NCBI RefSeq assembly: GCF_023515955.1
Contig: NZ_CP097323.1
Coordinates: forward strand, 62,001-126,000
Reading direction: 5' to 3'
DNA from: Streptomyces sp. RerS4
Lineage (GTDB): Bacteria > Actinomycetota > Actinomycetes > Streptomycetales > Streptomycetaceae
DNA: 64,000 bases
Shown here: piece by piece, positions 17,402 through 25,822 of the stretch
Layout of the letters: each line of letters begins with the position of its first letter
Position numbering within the stretch: the stretch's first letter is position 1
Made by a program: the position numbers and the translations under genes
Notes under the pieces: model-generated
What the model saw: only the letters and a program-made list of their open reading frames with translations
The model's database searches: none
What the model was told of the DNA's origin: nothing

Positions 17402-18109
17402 GAACTGCTCACCCCCGACGCCGTCGCCGTCGAATCCTTCGGCGACGACCCCGGCGCCCTCGCGGAGCTCTTCCCCGAGGAGGAACTCCTCGTCGAAGGA
17501 GCCCAGCAGGGCCGGCGCGGGGAGTTCGCCACCGTACGCCGCTGCGCGCGCGAGGCCCTCGGGAAGCTGGGCGTCGACCCCGCGCCGATCCTGCGCGACC
17601 CCAAGGGCGCCCCCCGCTGGCCCGCCGGGTTCGTCGGCGCCATGACCCACTGTGACGGCTACCGTGCCGCCGTCGTGGCCCCCGCCGACCGGGCCGCGGC
17701 GATCGGCATCGACGCCGAACCGAACCTGCCGCTGCGCAGCGCCGGCGTCGCCGAGCTCGTCACCGTGCCGGCGGAGCGCGCCTGGCTGCCCGCTCTCGCC
17801 GCCCGCCGGCCCGACGTGCAGTGGGAACGGCTGGTGTTCAGCGCCAAGGAGAGCGTGTACAAGGTCTGGTACCCGCTCACCGGGCGCTGGCTCGACTTCG
17901 AGGACGCCGAGATCACCGTCGACCCCGCCTGGTCCACCTTCCGCGCCCGGCTGCTGGTCCCCGGGCCGGTGGTCGGCGGGGTCCGGCTGGACGCGTTCGA
18001 CGGGAGCTGGCTGGTGCGCGACGGGCTCATCGTCACCGCCATCACCCTCCCGGCCCTCCCCGCCGGCGGGCGGTGGGCGGGGGATGACCCGGCGGTGGGC
18101 GGCGCCTAG
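17393..18109 (+). CDS. Sfp-type 4'-phosphopantetheinyl transferase
   Basis: This is a 238-residue PPTase of the EntD-like subgroup. The three signature regions are present: WPAGFVGAMTHCDGY, IGIDAEPN (Mg-binding Asp/Glu) and FSAKESVYK. It moves phosphopantetheine from CoA to apo carrier proteins. It would activate the carrier proteins of the modular PKS; the enediyne PKSE has its own C-terminal PPTase domain. It is third in the thioesterase - metallophosphoesterase - PPTase unit. The start lies in an 18-base tandem repeat and has no strong ribosome site, so expression may rely on coupling. Confidence 0.92.
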   Translation: MIEELLTPDAVAVESFGDDPGALAELFPEEELLVEGAQQGRRGEFATVRRCAREALGKLGVDPAPILRDPKGAPRWPAGFVGAMTHCDGYRAAVVAPADRAAAIGIDAEPNLPLRSAGVAELVTVPAERAWLPALAARRPDVQWERLVFSAKESVYKVWYPLTGRWLDFEDAEITVDPAWSTFRARLLVPGPVVGGVRLDAFDGSWLVRDGLIVTAITLPALPAGGRWAGDDPAVGGA

Positions 18110-18285
18110 AACCATTCGAAGGCCGCGCGGAACCCCGTACGATCCACCGCACCGCCGCGCCCGCCGCGTCCGGCCCCAACCCCCGGGGGCCGGACGCCCG
18201 GACGTGGACGTGCCCGGCGGCCCCCGCGCGCCCCTCCCCGAGCCGAGTCCCGAGCCGAGCCCCGAGCCCAGGAGTTGACGGAGCA

Positions 18286-18909
18286 ATGCCCGCCCCCGCG
18301 CACACCGGCCCCGACGGCGCCGGACGCGTCGTCACGACGGCGCCGGCCGACCTCGCCCACGTCGACACGCGGCTCGACGCCGAGGCCCACGACCTGCTGC
18401 GCGACGTCGCCGGCTTCGCCCCCGACGCGATCGCCGCCACCTTCCGAGCCTGGCACGCGGCCCGCCCCGAACTCGGCCCGCCCGCCTCCGGCGCCGTAGG
18501 GGCCCTCCCCGCGCCGCCGGCCCCGGCTTCCGCCGCCGGACTGCCCGGCCCGGCGCCCACCGAACTGCATCCCGAGGACGCGGCACGGTTCGCCGTACAG
18601 GTGGAACAGGCGCTGTACGCCTCCAAGGTGATGGCGCGGGCCGCGCTCCTCGACCGGCTCGCCGAGGGAGACCACGTCCGCGTGTGGGCAGACGCCCAGG
18701 CCGCCTGGCGCACGGTCGTCGCGACCGCCGCCCGCGCCGGCGTTCCCACCCCCGGCTTCGCCGCCGCCCTCGGCTCCTACGACGCGCTCAGGACCGGGCG
18801 AACCCCTTACTTCGGCGCGCACGTATACGGCAGCATCGACGGACCCCTCACCATCACGAACACGAACACGAACACGAACACGAAGAACATGAAGAGGAAG
18901 AAGAGGTAG
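18286..18909 (+). CDS. Remnant of 6-phosphogluconate dehydrogenase (C-terminal domain only)
   Basis: This 207-residue protein has no complete enzyme fold. Its segments line up in order with the all-helical C-terminal domain of 6-phosphogluconate dehydrogenase. HDLLRDVAGFAPDAIAATFRAW matches the DLL...EI...VF..W helix. VEQALYASKVMARA matches the ALYASKI helix. The segment VPTPGFAAALGSYDALR followed by PYFGAHVYGSIDGP matches the VP.P.FS.A..YYDS.R...RDYFGAHTY.R.D end. The NADP domain, the active-site lysine region and the LPANLIQAQR stretch are missing. The tail is a run of Asn-Thr and Lys/Arg from a hexanucleotide repeat. I judge it a degraded, probably non-catalytic gene, 6 bases before gdhA. 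Confidence 0.65.
   Translation: MPAPAHTGPDGAGRVVTTAPADLAHVDTRLDAEAHDLLRDVAGFAPDAIAATFRAWHAARPELGPPASGAVGALPAPPAPASAAGLPGPAPTELHPEDAARFAVQVEQALYASKVMARAALLDRLAEGDHVRVWADAQAAWRTVVATAARAGVPTPGFAAALGSYDALRTGRTPYFGAHVYGSIDGPLTITNTNTNTNTKNMKRKKR
18855..18884 (+). repeat. Hexanucleotide ACGAAC microsatellite
   Basis: Four or more copies of ACGAAC encode the Asn-Thr run near the end of the 6-phosphogluconate dehydrogenase remnant and run into an AAGAGG-rich stretch. Such slippage-prone sequence in a coding end supports loss of constraint. Confidence 0.75.
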
Positions 18910-18915
18910 CCGACG

Positions 18916-20286
18916 ATGGCGTCGACACCCCGCACGGACCCCGCCACCGCCTCCTGGCTCGCCACGCTGGAAGAGGACATCCAGCGCCGCAACCCCGGTG
19001 AGCCCGAGTTCCACCAGGCCGTGCGGGAGGTCATCGAGACGCTCGCACCGGTCTTCGCGGACCGCCCCGAGCTGCGCGAGGCCAAGGTGGTGGAGCGCAT
19101 CGCCGAACCGGAACGGCAGGTCATCTTCCGGGTGCCGTGGACGGACGACCGGGGCGCCATCCAGGTCAACCGCGGCTTCCGCGTGGAGTTCAACAGCGCG
19201 CTCGGCCCGTACAAGGGCGGCCTGCGCTTCCACCCGTCGGTCAACCTCGGGATCGTGAAGTTCCTCGGCTTCGAGCAGATCTTCAAGAACGCCCTGACGG
19301 GCCTCGGGATCGGCGGCGGCAAGGGCGGCAGCGACTTCGACCCGCGCGGCCGCAGCGACGCCGAGGTCATGCGCTTCTGCCAGTCCTTCATGACCGAACT
19401 GCACCGCCACCTCGGCGAGCACACCGACGTCCCCGCCGGTGACATCGGCGTCGGCGGTCGCGAGATCGGCTACCTCTTCGGCCAGTACCGGCGCATCACC
19501 AACCGTTGGGAGGCCGGCGTCCTCACCGGCAAGGGCATCGGCTGGGGCGGCTCGTACGCCCGCACCGAGGCCACCGGCTACGGCAACGTCCTCTTCACCT
19601 CCGAGATGCTGAAGAAGCGCGGCGAGGACCTGGAGGGCCAGCAGGTCACCGTCTCCGGCTCCGGCAACGTGGCGCTGTACACGGTGGAGAAGGCGCAGGC
19701 GCTCGGCGCCCACGTGCTGACCGTCTCCGACTCCGGCGGTTACGTCGTCGACGAGAAGGGGCTCGACCTCGCCCTGCTGAAGCAGATCAAGGAGGTCGAG
19801 CGCGGTCGCGTCAGCGAGTACGCGCAGCGGCGCGGTGGCTCCGCCCGTTACGTCGCCGGCGGCAGCGTCTGGGACGTGCCGACGGACGTGGCCCTCCCCT
19901 CCGCCACGCAGAACGAGCTGACCGAGGCCGACGCGCTCACCTTGGTCCGCAACGGGGTCAAGGCCGTCTCCGAGGGCGCCAACATGCCCACCACCCCCGG
20001 CGCGGTCCGCGTCCTGCGCGAGGCCGGCGTCGCCTTCGGCCCGGCGAAGGCCGCGAACGCGGGCGGGGTGGCGACCAGCGCCCTGGAGATGAGCCAGAAC
20101 GCTTCCCGCTCCGCCTGGCCCTTCGCCCGCGTCGAGGAGGAACTCGCCGGGGTCATGCGCCGCATCCACGACACGGCGTACGAGACCGCCGAACGCCACG
20201 GCGCCCCCGGCGACTACGTCACCGGCGCCAACATCGCCGGCTTCGAACGCGTGGCCGACGCCATGCTCGCCCAAGGCCTCATCTAA
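18916..20286 (+). CDS. gdhA: NADP-specific glutamate dehydrogenase
   Basis: This is a 456-residue hexameric-type glutamate dehydrogenase. GPYKGGLRFHPSVN carries the substrate-binding region. The segment GIGGGKGGSDFDPRGRS carries the catalytic lysine. VSGSGNVALYTVEKA is the dinucleotide motif of the NADP enzyme, and VSEGANMPTTPGA closes the active site. It aminates 2-oxoglutarate with NADPH. The length and motifs are those of the full GdhA. It starts 6 bases after the 6-phosphogluconate dehydrogenase remnant and is followed by a strong hairpin. Within this cluster it may supply glutamate for transamination, or it may simply be a resident primary-metabolism gene. Confidence 0.95.
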   Translation: MASTPRTDPATASWLATLEEDIQRRNPGEPEFHQAVREVIETLAPVFADRPELREAKVVERIAEPERQVIFRVPWTDDRGAIQVNRGFRVEFNSALGPYKGGLRFHPSVNLGIVKFLGFEQIFKNALTGLGIGGGKGGSDFDPRGRSDAEVMRFCQSFMTELHRHLGEHTDVPAGDIGVGGREIGYLFGQYRRITNRWEAGVLTGKGIGWGGSYARTEATGYGNVLFTSEMLKKRGEDLEGQQVTVSGSGNVALYTVEKAQALGAHVLTVSDSGGYVVDEKGLDLALLKQIKEVERGRVSEYAQRRGGSARYVAGGSVWDVPTDVALPSATQNELTEADALTLVRNGVKAVSEGANMPTTPGAVRVLREAGVAFGPAKAANAGGVATSALEMSQNASRSAWPFARVEEELAGVMRRIHDTAYETAERHGAPGDYVTGANIAGFERVADAMLAQGLI

Positions 20287-20315
20287 CCCACCCCGCACCC
20301 GCACCCCCACCCACT

Positions 20316-20355
20316 CCGGACGCCGGCGGCCTTCCCCCCACCCGCCGGCGTCCGG
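20316..20355 (+). terminator. Terminator after gdhA
   Basis: A perfect 14-base stem (20316-20329 with 20342-20355) is followed by CATTT, 30 bases after the gdhA stop. Confidence 0.8.
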
Positions 20356-20410
20356 CATTTCCGGGGGTGCGCCCTCGTCCTCCACGGCCGTCGACCGGTA
20401 GCCGGGGCGG

Positions 20411-21802
20411 CTACGCCGACGGGCGGGCGCGGGGGAAGAGGCGGCCCGCCAGGTCGGCGCCGGTGATGGTGCCGGAGGCGTCGCGGGTGAAGAAGCCGCG
20501 CTGGCCCGACAGGCCGCCGCCGAGCACGATGTACTCGTCCCCGTCGCCGGGCAGCAGGCCCATGGGGGCCGGCTGGTAGTCCGGGGGCAGCTCGGTGTCG
20601 GAGGCCGCGCGGACTTCGGGCTTGATCGCGGCGGCCAGGGTCAGCCGCTCGCCGTCGGTGGCGATGGTGAGCGTCATCGCGTCGATGGAGTAGTCCCCGG
20701 CGGCCTCCAGCGCCCGGTCGTGGTCGTAGGGCAGCGGCTCGGGGTCCGCGTCCACCACGCCGAGGTGGTGCTCCAGGGCCCAGCGGACCACGGCCTGGTT
20801 GAACTGGAGCCCGGCGTCCGGGCCGGCGTTGGAGGCCACGGCGACGGCGAAGCCGCGCTCCGGCACGGTCAGCAGTTCGGCGAACTGGCCGTTGACCGAA
20901 CCGCCGTGGCCCACGGTGCGCACCCCGTCGACGTCACGCAGGAACCAGCAGATGCCGAAGGCGTCGCCGAGGCTGCTGCCGCGCAGCTCCACCGTCGGCT
21001 CCTTCATCCGGTGCAGCACCTCGGCGGGCAGCAGGCGCTCGCCGCTCTCGGCGCGGCCGTCGCCGAGGTGGAAGCGGGCCCAGCGCAGCTGGTCGGCGAC
21101 GGAGCTCGCGATGCCGCCGCCGGGGTTGTTGGCGCGGGTGCCCTTCCACTCCCGGGCGACGGCGAGGGCGCCGTCCGCGCCCGGGTTGTGGCCGACGGCG
21201 AAGCGGTGGGTGATCGCGGCGGCCGGGTCGAAGAAGCTGTGCGTGAGCCCGAGGGGTTCGAGGACGAGGGTGGCGAGCGCCCGCTCGTACGTCATCCCCG
21301 TGACGTTCTCCAGGATCCGCCCGGCCAGGTTGAAGGCGGCCTGGCTGTACGAGGCACGGGCACCGGGTTCGGCGATCAGCGCGAGGCCGTCCAACTCCGC
21401 CACGAAGGCGGCCAGCGCGTCGTCGCCGGCGCCGGTGTCGTTGACGAGGTTCCAGTCCAGGCCGGAGGTGTGGTTGAGCAGGTTCAGCACGGTGATCCCG
21501 GCGGCGGCCCGCTCGTCGGCGAGCCTCAGCTCCGGCACGTAGCGGCGTACGGGGGCGTCGAGTTCGATCCGGCCGTCGGCGACCAGGCGCATCAGGGCGG
21601 TCGCCGTGTACGTCTTGCTGACCGAACCGAGCAGGAACGCCGTGTCGGGGTCCACCGGCAGCGGGTTCTCCAGGCTCGTCACCCCGTGGCAGGCGAACAC
21701 CTCCCGCCCGTCCACCCACACCCCGACGGCCGCCCCCGGCACCCCGAACTTCTCGGCGGTCGCCCGTACGAACTCCGACAGCGTCTCCTGAGCCTTCGTC
21801 AT
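20411..21802 (-). CDS. Serine hydrolase, class C beta-lactamase family
   Basis: This is a 463-residue penicillin-binding-protein-like hydrolase. GSVSKTYTA is the SxxK motif with the nucleophilic Ser, ASYSQAAFN occupies the YxN position (Tyr-Ser-Gln here) and GHGGSVNG is the HxG box. No signal peptide is evident, so it is probably cytoplasmic, as in esterase-type members (EstB, LovD-like). It may hydrolyse or transfer an acyl group. Its promoter carries two palindromic operators identical in plan to those at the tetR locus 3 kb away, so it is probably repressed by the TetR protein at 24187-24873. The substrate is unknown. Confidence 0.87.
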   Translation of the reverse strand: MTKAQETLSEFVRATAEKFGVPGAAVGVWVDGREVFACHGVTSLENPLPVDPDTAFLLGSVSKTYTATALMRLVADGRIELDAPVRRYVPELRLADERAAAGITVLNLLNHTSGLDWNLVNDTGAGDDALAAFVAELDGLALIAEPGARASYSQAAFNLAGRILENVTGMTYERALATLVLEPLGLTHSFFDPAAAITHRFAVGHNPGADGALAVAREWKGTRANNPGGGIASSVADQLRWARFHLGDGRAESGERLLPAEVLHRMKEPTVELRGSSLGDAFGICWFLRDVDGVRTVGHGGSVNGQFAELLTVPERGFAVAVASNAGPDAGLQFNQAVVRWALEHHLGVVDADPEPLPYDHDRALEAAGDYSIDAMTLTIATDGERLTLAAAIKPEVRAASDTELPPDYQPAPMGLLPGDGDEYIVLGGGLSGQRGFFTRDASGTITGADLAGRLFPRARPSA

Positions 21803-21835
21803 GGTGCTTTCCCCTCCAGTGGTCTCCGCGACTGA

Positions 21836-21886
21836 CTTGCACTTTGTTCAAGTGGGACGTTAGGCGACTCTTGAACAAAGTGCAAG
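21836..21886 (-). promoter_or_regulatory. Twin-operator promoter of the serine hydrolase gene
   Basis: Two 17-18 base operators (21836-21853 and 21870-21886) in opposite orientation share the motif CTTG.AC..AGT.CAAG. On the minus strand TTGCAC within the first operator and TAACGT in the spacer form a -35/-10 pair 17 bases apart. The next roughly 200 bases up to 22099 hold no gene I can support. Confidence 0.75.
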
Positions 21887-22099
21887 TGGGGTGCGCGAGG
21901 TGACCCGGCATGAGATGAGGCGGGGTTCGATGACCACCTCGGGCGAGGAAGGACGCACGACGCCGGCAGCGGGGACGATGCCGCTGCCCATGCAGACGCT
22001 TGCCGCACTGGCCGAGTTGGCGGACGGTGTGGCGGATGGCCCGGCTCGGGCGGCCTCCGGTGATCTGCGCCCCGGCGCCTCCCGCCGCGCCCGGCGGGA

Positions 22100-22591
22100 T
22101 CAGGTGGTGGTCAGGAGCAGGGCCCAGGCCAGGAGGGCCGTGGCCAGGGTGCACAGGAGGGTGCGCCAGAGGTTGGCGCGGGTCCAGGGGGTTTCGAAGG
22201 CGCGGCGGACGGCCGCCGGGTCGGGGAGGCGGTCCGGGGGGCCGGCCTGGGCCAGGGCGTTGTTGAGCGGGATGTTCACCCGGCCGGTGACGATCATCGC
22301 CAGGACGTACGCCACGAACGCACCGATCAGCGGCCCGAGCGCGCCCCGCGCGTCGGCCGGCAGGTGCAGGCCGACGGCGAGGCCGGTGAACACGAGCGCG
22401 CCGAGGTAGCCCAGCAGGAACCAGCCGTTCAGAATCGAGACGTTGATCCGCTGCATCACGTCGACGACCGTGCGGTCGTCCGCGCCGCGCAGGGCGGGCA
22501 TGACGGCCACGGTGAAGGCGTAGAACAGGCCGCTGACCAGGCCCATGGTGATCGTCGCGGCGATCAGTGACGCGAACCGTGCCGTTTCCAC
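22100..22591 (-). CDS. DUF1772 (anthrone-oxygenase-like) membrane protein
   Basis: This is a 163-residue protein with four predicted membrane helices. The first helix has the GLVSGLFYAF pattern, and the middle contains NVSILNGWFL and VNIPLNNALA(Q). The N.PLN motif is typical of the DUF1772 family, to which cofactor-free anthrone oxygenases belong. The role here is unknown; the family name does not prove an aromatic substrate. It is divergent from the malonyl-CoA synthetase, and no shared operator is visible in the 167-base gap. Confidence 0.78.
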   Translation of the reverse strand: METARFASLIAATITMGLVSGLFYAFTVAVMPALRGADDRTVVDVMQRINVSILNGWFLLGYLGALVFTGLAVGLHLPADARGALGPLIGAFVAYVLAMIVTGRVNIPLNNALAQAGPPDRLPDPAAVRRAFETPWTRANLWRTLLCTLATALLAWALLLTTT

Positions 22592-22758
22592 GTAGGTCTC
22601 CCCCGCGTAGTCGAAATCCGGTCGTGCAACGTCTCGTGCAACGTCGTTTCGCCGCCGATCCTACGGCCGCCCCCGCCCGGGGCCCGTACCCCCGCCCGGC
22701 CGGGGCTCAGGTGCCGGCCGCGTAGCCTGGCCTTCCACCACCGAAAGGGAGTTGCCGC

Positions 22759-24144
22759 GTGCTGACCGCCCTGGACGGGACGTACGGCGACCGCGCGGAC
22801 GCCCTCACCGTCGCCGGCCGTACCGCCTCGTACGAGGAACTGCTGGGCGCGGCGAGCGCCGTGGCCGCCGACATCGCGGGCGCGCCCGCCTTCGCCGTCA
22901 CCGCGACCGCCTCGCTGGAGACCGTCGCCGCCGTCGTCGGCGGGCTGCTGGCCGGGGTGCCGTGCGTCCCGCTGCCGCCCGACGCCGGCCCCGCCGAACG
23001 CGAGCACATCCTGCGGGACTCCGGCGCGATCGAGGTGGTTGTCGACTTCGCCCGTCGGGCGACGGTTTCGGCACGGACGACGACGCGTCCTCAGGACCCC
23101 GCGCTCGTCCTCTACACCTCCGGCACCACCGGCCCGCCCAAGGGCGTCGTCCTGACCGCCGCCGCCCTCGCCGCCGACCTCGACGCGCTCGCGGAGGCCT
23201 GGCAGTGGAGCGCCGAGGACACCCTCGTGCACGGGCTCCCGCTCTTCCACGTCCACGGCCTCGTCCTCGGCGTGCTCGGCGCCCTGCGCACGGGCAGCCG
23301 CCTCGTGCACACCGGTCGCCCCACCCCGACGGCGTACGCGCAGGCCGGCGGCAGCCTCTACTTCGGGGTGCCGACCGTCTGGTCCCGAATCGCCGCCGAC
23401 CCGGGCGCCGCCGCCGCGCTGGCGGGGGCGCGGCTGCTGGTGTCCGGCAGCGCCGCCCTGCCCGCGCCCGTCTTCCGGGACCTGGAACGGCTCACCGGCC
23501 ACCGCCCCGTCGAGCGGTACGGGATGACCGAGACGCTGATCACCATCAGCGGCCGGGCGGGCGGCGAGGTCCGCCCCGGCACGGTCGGCACCCCGCTGCC
23601 CGGGATCCGCACCCGGATCGTTGCCGAGCCGGGCGCCGACATCGGGGAACTCCAGCTCACGGGACCGACGTTGTTCGCCGGCTACCTGGGCCGCCCGGAG
23701 GCCACGGCGGCCGCGTACACCGAGGACGGCTGGTTTCGTACGGGCGACATCGCGGCCGTCGACCTGGCCGACGGCGTCCACCGGATCGTGGGCCGCGCCT
23801 CCATCGACATGATCAAGTCCGGCGGCTACCGGATCGGGGCGGGCGAGATCGAGAACGCCCTGCTGGACCACCCCAAGGTGAGCGAGGCCGCCGTCGTCGG
23901 GGTCCCGGACGCCGACCTCGGACAGCGGATCGTCGCCTTCGTCGTCGCCGAGGGCGTCACCGGCGCCGAACTGACCGACTTCGTCGCCGCCCACCTCTCG
24001 GTGCACAAGCGCCCGCGCGAGGTGCGCTTCGTCGCGGCCGTGCCGCGCAACGCCATGGGCAAGCCGCAGAAGAAGCTCCTGCTGGCGGACGAGGCGACGG
24101 GTGAGCAGGGCCCTCGCCGTGGCGGTACGAGGGGCGACGCCTGA
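22759..24144 (+). CDS. matB: Malonyl-CoA synthetase (MatB type)
   Basis: This is a 461-residue ANL adenylating enzyme. LYTSGTTGPPKGVVLT is the ATP-binding loop, and ERYGMTETL is the A5 motif. The segment WFRTGDIAAVD is the A7 hinge region. MIKSGGYRIGAGEIEN is the A8 hinge and CoA motif. NAMGKPQKKLL carries the A10 lysine. Segments such as LALPLFHVHGLVLGVLG and LLVSGSAALPAPVF resemble Streptomyces MatB closely. MatB converts malonate or methylmalonate, ATP and CoA into the extender unit. The length is slightly short, with a trimmed N-terminus. AAAGGGAG precedes the GTG/CTG region, and ATG at 22759 gives the best alignment. It probably supports polyketide extender supply. Confidence 0.83.
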   Translation: MLTALDGTYGDRADALTVAGRTASYEELLGAASAVAADIAGAPAFAVTATASLETVAAVVGGLLAGVPCVPLPPDAGPAEREHILRDSGAIEVVVDFARRATVSARTTTRPQDPALVLYTSGTTGPPKGVVLTAAALAADLDALAEAWQWSAEDTLVHGLPLFHVHGLVLGVLGALRTGSRLVHTGRPTPTAYAQAGGSLYFGVPTVWSRIAADPGAAAALAGARLLVSGSAALPAPVFRDLERLTGHRPVERYGMTETLITISGRAGGEVRPGTVGTPLPGIRTRIVAEPGADIGELQLTGPTLFAGYLGRPEATAAAYTEDGWFRTGDIAAVDLADGVHRIVGRASIDMIKSGGYRIGAGEIENALLDHPKVSEAAVVGVPDADLGQRIVAFVVAEGVTGAELTDFVAAHLSVHKRPREVRFVAAVPRNAMGKPQKKLLLADEATGEQGPRRGGTRGDA

Positions 24145-24175
24145 CGCCTGACGCCTGATGCCCGACGCCGGCGCG
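24139..24175. repeat. GACGCCT tandem repeat after the matB stop
   Basis: Four to five near-perfect copies of the 7-base unit GACGCCT span the stop codon and the following bases. It is a minor slippage product. Confidence 0.65.
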
Positions 24176-24186
24176 ACGACGCCCGC

Positions 24187-24873
24187 TCAGCGCGCCGGCC
24201 GGCCCGCGAGTTCCGCCTCCAGGCCGCCGAGCAGCATCTGGAGGCCGAACTCGAAGGAACCCTCGGGCGCGGCGGCGTAGGCGTTGGCCTCCGGCGCGTC
24301 CAGGCGGGCGCGTAGCCGGGGGAAGCGGCGGGCGACCTCGGCCGCCTTCGTCATCGTCTCCTCGAACCGCGCCTTCGCGTCGTCCCCGTCACGGCCGAGA
24401 CGCCGCGTCAGCGAGGCCTCGGAGGCGGCGCTCAGGGCGCTGCCGAGCACGAAGGTGAAGACGGTGGCCGCCGCCCGGTCGGCCTCGGCGGCGGTGAAGC
24501 CGGCGCTCTCGTAGGTGGCGAGGCACAGGTCGTCGTAGCGCGCCTTGCCGGGCCCGTAGAAGAGGTACGTGCCGAAGGCGGGGACGAGCCAGGGGTGGCG
24601 GCCCAGCATCGCGTGCAGGCCGCCGGCCAGTCGGGTGGCCGCCTCGCGCCAGCCGAGCGCCTCGGGGTCGGGAAGCTCGATCTCGTGCCACACGTGGTCG
24701 GCCGCGAGCAGGACCAGGTTGTCCTTGTTCTTGACGTGCCAATAGACCGCCGTGGCCGCCGAGTCCAGGCGCTTGCCGAGGCTGCGCATGTTGAGGCCTT
24801 CGAGGCCTTCCTCGTCGAGCAGCTCGATCGCGGTCGAGACGATGTGTTCCTGCGTCAGGGTGTCGCGTGCCAT
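24187..24873 (-). CDS. TetR-family repressor (TetR_C-type), likely autoregulated
   Basis: This is a 228-residue regulator. Residues 1-50 form the TetR helix-turn-helix (TQEHIVSTAIELLDEEGLEGLNMRSLGKRLDSAATAVYWHVKNKDNL). The C-terminal ligand domain is all-helical (HAMLGRHPWLVPAFGTYL), as in TetR class regulators that sense drugs. The start is ATG 24873; an upstream ATG at 24909 would place the operator inside the gene. CTTG.AC-type operators lie at 24901-24918, 24935-24952 and 24969-24986. A matching pair lies before the serine hydrolase at 20411. I therefore infer control of itself, the membrane protein at 25006 and the serine hydrolase. The ligand is unknown. Confidence 0.88.
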   Translation of the reverse strand: MARDTLTQEHIVSTAIELLDEEGLEGLNMRSLGKRLDSAATAVYWHVKNKDNLVLLAADHVWHEIELPDPEALGWREAATRLAGGLHAMLGRHPWLVPAFGTYLFYGPGKARYDDLCLATYESAGFTAAEADRAAATVFTFVLGSALSAASEASLTRRLGRDGDDAKARFEETMTKAAEVARRFPRLRARLDAPEANAYAAAPEGSFEFGLQMLLGGLEAELAGRPAR

Positions 24874-24900
24874 GGGCTCACGATAGGCGGGCGATCCCTT

Positions 24901-24986
24901 CTTGCACAAAGTTCAGGCACGAGGCCGGTACCTGCTTGCACTTAGTTCAAGTCCCGGTCTACAGTCCTCTTGTACTTAGTTCAAGT
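24901..24986 (+). promoter_or_regulatory. TetR operators and promoter of the 25006 gene
   Basis: Two near-identical 18-base sites (24935-24952 and 24969-24986, one substitution) are separated by 16 bases. A third, weaker copy is at 24901-24918. TTGCAC in the first site and TACAGT in the spacer form a -35/-10 pair 18 bases apart. The layout copies that at 21836-21886. Confidence 0.8.
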
Positions 24987-25005
24987 CGCCCGAGGGGATC
25001 TCGTC

Positions 25006-25524
25006 ATGCACGCTTCCATCGCCGTACTGCAGCTGCTCGTCGCCACCGCCTTCCTCAGCATCCCGCTGGTGCGCCACCGCTTCGGCGCCGCGGCCACCGT
25101 CGCCGCCGAGACCGAACTGCGGCGCCAGGGCGTGCGGCCCGGCGTCCTCGCCGAGAACGGGATGCGCTTCGACGCCGGCGGGCACGAGACCTGGGCGCCC
25201 GTCTCGATCGCCGCGTCGATGGCGCTCGCCGCCGGCCTCCACCTCTTCGGCGGCTCCTGGGCGGCCGGCGTGACCTGGGTCCTCCAGTCGATCGTCCTGC
25301 TGATCAACTGCGTGATCCTCCACAGCAACCTCACCGCCGTCTCCTCCGTGACCGCCGCCTTCGCCCGCAAGGGAGACGAGGAGCTCGCCCGGATCGACGT
25401 CGCGGCCCTGCTCAAGGCCGCCGAGGGCGGCTTCCCCGGCTGGGTGTGGGTCCTGCAGAACGCCCGCCACGTGGTGGTCTTCGGCGCCTCGATCGCCGCC
25501 CTCGTCCTCACCGCTCAGGCGTGA
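25006..25524 (+). CDS. Small integral membrane protein, TetR-controlled
   Basis: This is a 172-residue protein with about four hydrophobic segments (ASIAVLQLLVATAFLSI, SIAASMALAAGLHLF, VTWVLQSIVLLINCVIL, NARHVVVFGASIAALVL). I do not recognise a family. The ATG at 25006 has GAGGGGA 8 bases upstream; an earlier in-frame TTG would start inside the operator. Its promoter lies under twin operators of the adjacent divergent TetR gene, a pairing typical of regulator and efflux or detoxification gene. Function unknown. Confidence 0.7.
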   Translation: MHASIAVLQLLVATAFLSIPLVRHRFGAAATVAAETELRRQGVRPGVLAENGMRFDAGGHETWAPVSIAASMALAAGLHLFGGSWAAGVTWVLQSIVLLINCVILHSNLTAVSSVTAAFARKGDEELARIDVAALLKAAEGGFPGWVWVLQNARHVVVFGASIAALVLTAQA

Positions 25525-25822
25525 GCCGCCCGTACGTCGGGCAACGGGCGCCAGGCCCCGCTAGGTTGGGAGGACAGCACCTTCACGTCAACCCCGATCC
25601 CCGCACCCCACCCCCCGGGCGGGTGAATCCCGGGGTCCTCGCCCCCGGCGTGGCGGGCCACCGCAGCCCAGGTCAGGCGCCTGCCCCCGCCGCCCGTACC
25701 GGCCGTGGCCGGCGAACCGCGCACGGCACGCTGGAACACCACCGCGACCGCGGTGACCCGCCGGCGCGGGGCGACAGCGGCAGGTCTGCCACCCCCAGCC
25801 CGTAGACAGGACGAACCGCACG

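Noticed and set aside
21891..22409. Possible gene in the gap between the serine hydrolase and DUF1772 genes
   Set aside because: The frame overlaps the DUF1772 gene antisense, has no family resemblance and no ribosome site. I regard 21890-22099 as non-coding.
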